Positions 62,905 to 64,000 of a DNA stretch of 64,000 nt are shown here, one piece after another. Position numbers and translations under genes: made by a program. The notes under the pieces are model-generated. The model did not search any database and was not told where the DNA came from. It saw only the letters and a program-made list of their open reading frames with translations. The stretch is from Dermatemys mawii. Taxonomy: Eukaryota > Chordata > Testudines > Dermatemydidae. The stretch is taken from assembly GCA_007922305.1 (NCBI GenBank), contig ML677334.1, forward strand, positions 20,909,626 to 20,973,625. Direction: 5' to 3'. Position 1 is the stretch's first letter. Each line of letters starts with the position of its first letter.

Positions 62905-64000
62905 AGTACCAGGTGGTATTCACCCAAGAGTTTTGAAGGAACTCGGATGTGAAATTGCAGAACTGATAACTTTGGTATGTAATTCATTGCTTAAATCAGC
63001 CTCTATACCAGATGACTGGAAGATAGCTAATGTAACATAGATATTTTAAAAAGGCTCTAGGAGTGATCCTGGCAATTAAAGACCAATAAGAGTAACTTCA
63101 ATACCAAGCAAACTGGCTAAAAGTATAGTAAAGAACAGACTTATCAGACACAATGATGAACACAATAGGATGGGGAAGAGTCAACATGGCTTTTGAAAAG
63201 GGAAATCCTGCCTCACCAAACTATTAGAATTCTTTGAGAACGTCAACAGCAATGTGTGCACAAAGGTGATCCAGTTGATGTAGTGTACTTGGACTTTTAG
63301 AAAGCATTTGGCAAGGTTCCACACCAGAGATTCTTAAGTAAAGTAGGCAGTTGTGATAATAAGGAAGGTCGTCTTATGGATCAGTAACTGGTTAAAAGAT
63401 AGAAGAAAAGGGATAGGATTAAATGATGAGTTTTCTCAATGGAAAGAGGCAAATATTGGGGTCCCCTGGTGATCTGTATTGGAACCTGTGCTGGTCAACA
63501 TATTCATAAATGATCGCGAAAAGGGGGTAAATGTAGAGGTAGCAAAGTTGCAGACAATACAAAATTACTGAAAACAGTTAGATCTAAATTGTGAAGATTT
63601 GTGAAGATTTTCACAAAATTGGGTCACTGGACAACAATATGGCAGATGAAATTTAATGTTGATAAGTGCAAAGTAATTCACATTGGAAAAAATAATCCCA
63701 ACTATTCATATAAAATTATGGATCTAAATTAGCTGTTACCATTCAAGAAAGAGTTCTTAGTATCATCATGAATAGTTCTCTGTAAACATCAGCTCGATGT
63801 GCAGCAGGAGGCAAAAAAGTGAGCAGCATGTTAGAAGGGATACATAATAAGAGAAAAAATCACAGCACCACTATATAACTCCATTATACACCCATATCTT
63901 GATTACTGTGTGCAGTTCTGGTTGTCTCATCTCAAAAAAGATATATAAGAATTGGAAAAGGTATAGAGAAGGGCAACAAAAATTATTAGGGATATGGAAC
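62905..64000 (+). mobile_element. CR1 LINE, sense, 5'-truncated, cut by window edge
   Basis: Broken frames read IPDDWKIANVT, DPGNRPIRVTSIPSKLAK (with a stop inside), SQHGF, GKSCLTKLLEFFENVN, then VLVNIFINDREKGVNVEV and MKFNVDKCKVIHIGKNNP-like pieces. These are RT motifs of CR1 ORF2 in the right order. Stops and shifts are frequent. The part near the right edge is the same CR1 region as the antisense copy around 44000-44350. The element starts inside ORF2 and continues past 64000. Confidence 0.82.

Larger units (their letters stand above)
61641..64000 (+). other. EXOC2: EXOC2 intron, 5' part (runs off the right edge)
   Basis: Starts GTAAGCAAG. 61650-62620 has nothing recognised. Then come the small hAT-type element (62633-62848) and a CR1 LINE from about 62905 to the end. 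No further exon is visible. Confidence 0.85.

Overview
The window is a stretch of reptile nuclear DNA, most likely from a turtle. It carries the middle of one protein-coding gene on the + strand: EXOC2, which encodes exocyst subunit Sec5. Sixteen exons can be read between 6072 and 61640. They join in a consistent reading frame (1580 nt, 526 codons) covering about residues 221 to 747 of the roughly 924-residue protein. The N-terminal Ral-binding IPT domain lies upstream of the window and the last fifth of the protein lies downstream. All junctions are GT-AG except one, a GC-AG intron after the fifth exon. No other host gene was found on either strand. The many open frames of 60 to 120 codons elsewhere are chance frames or pieces of dead transposons.

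The turtle assignment is an inference from the repeats. DIRS-type tyrosine-recombinase retrotransposons, Penelope-like elements, CR1 LINEs and many hAT-type DNA transposons occur together. Birds and mammals lack DIRS elements. The repeat ends here look like families common in chelonian genomes, and the EXOC2 protein is close to human. A crocodilian or another slowly evolving reptile cannot be excluded from the sequence alone.

Layout. 1-6071 is the 3' part of an intron, holding a hAT transposase scrap, a Penelope-like tail, a solo LTR, two short inverted-repeat elements and a hAT transposase 3' relic. 6072-14716 holds exons 1-5 of the window, including a 106-bp intron. 14717-29973 is a 15.3-kb GC-AG intron whose right third is a decayed DIRS element (about 25400-29850) ending just upstream of exon 6. 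29974-43018 holds exons 6-10, with a second copy of the hAT relic and a G-rich hAT-type element in the introns. 43019-50767 is a 7.7-kb intron packed with an antisense CR1, a nearly end-to-end DIRS element (about 45062-48465) and a long unrecognised inverted repeat (about 49054-49875). 50768-57604 holds exons 11-15. 57605-61523 is an intron with a Penelope-like GIY-YIG endonuclease fragment and a second, inverted copy of the G-rich element with a perfect 8-bp target duplication. 61524-61640 is exon 16. The final intron holds a small hAT-type element with a perfect target duplication and a sense CR1 that runs off the end.

I see no sign of a new gene system. The best leads are structural: the inverted repeat with a 41-bp perfect arm match, the paired DIRS insertions from two subfamilies, the GC-AG intron, a duplicated splice donor that would create a stop, and the Penelope GIY-YIG reading frame that is still open.
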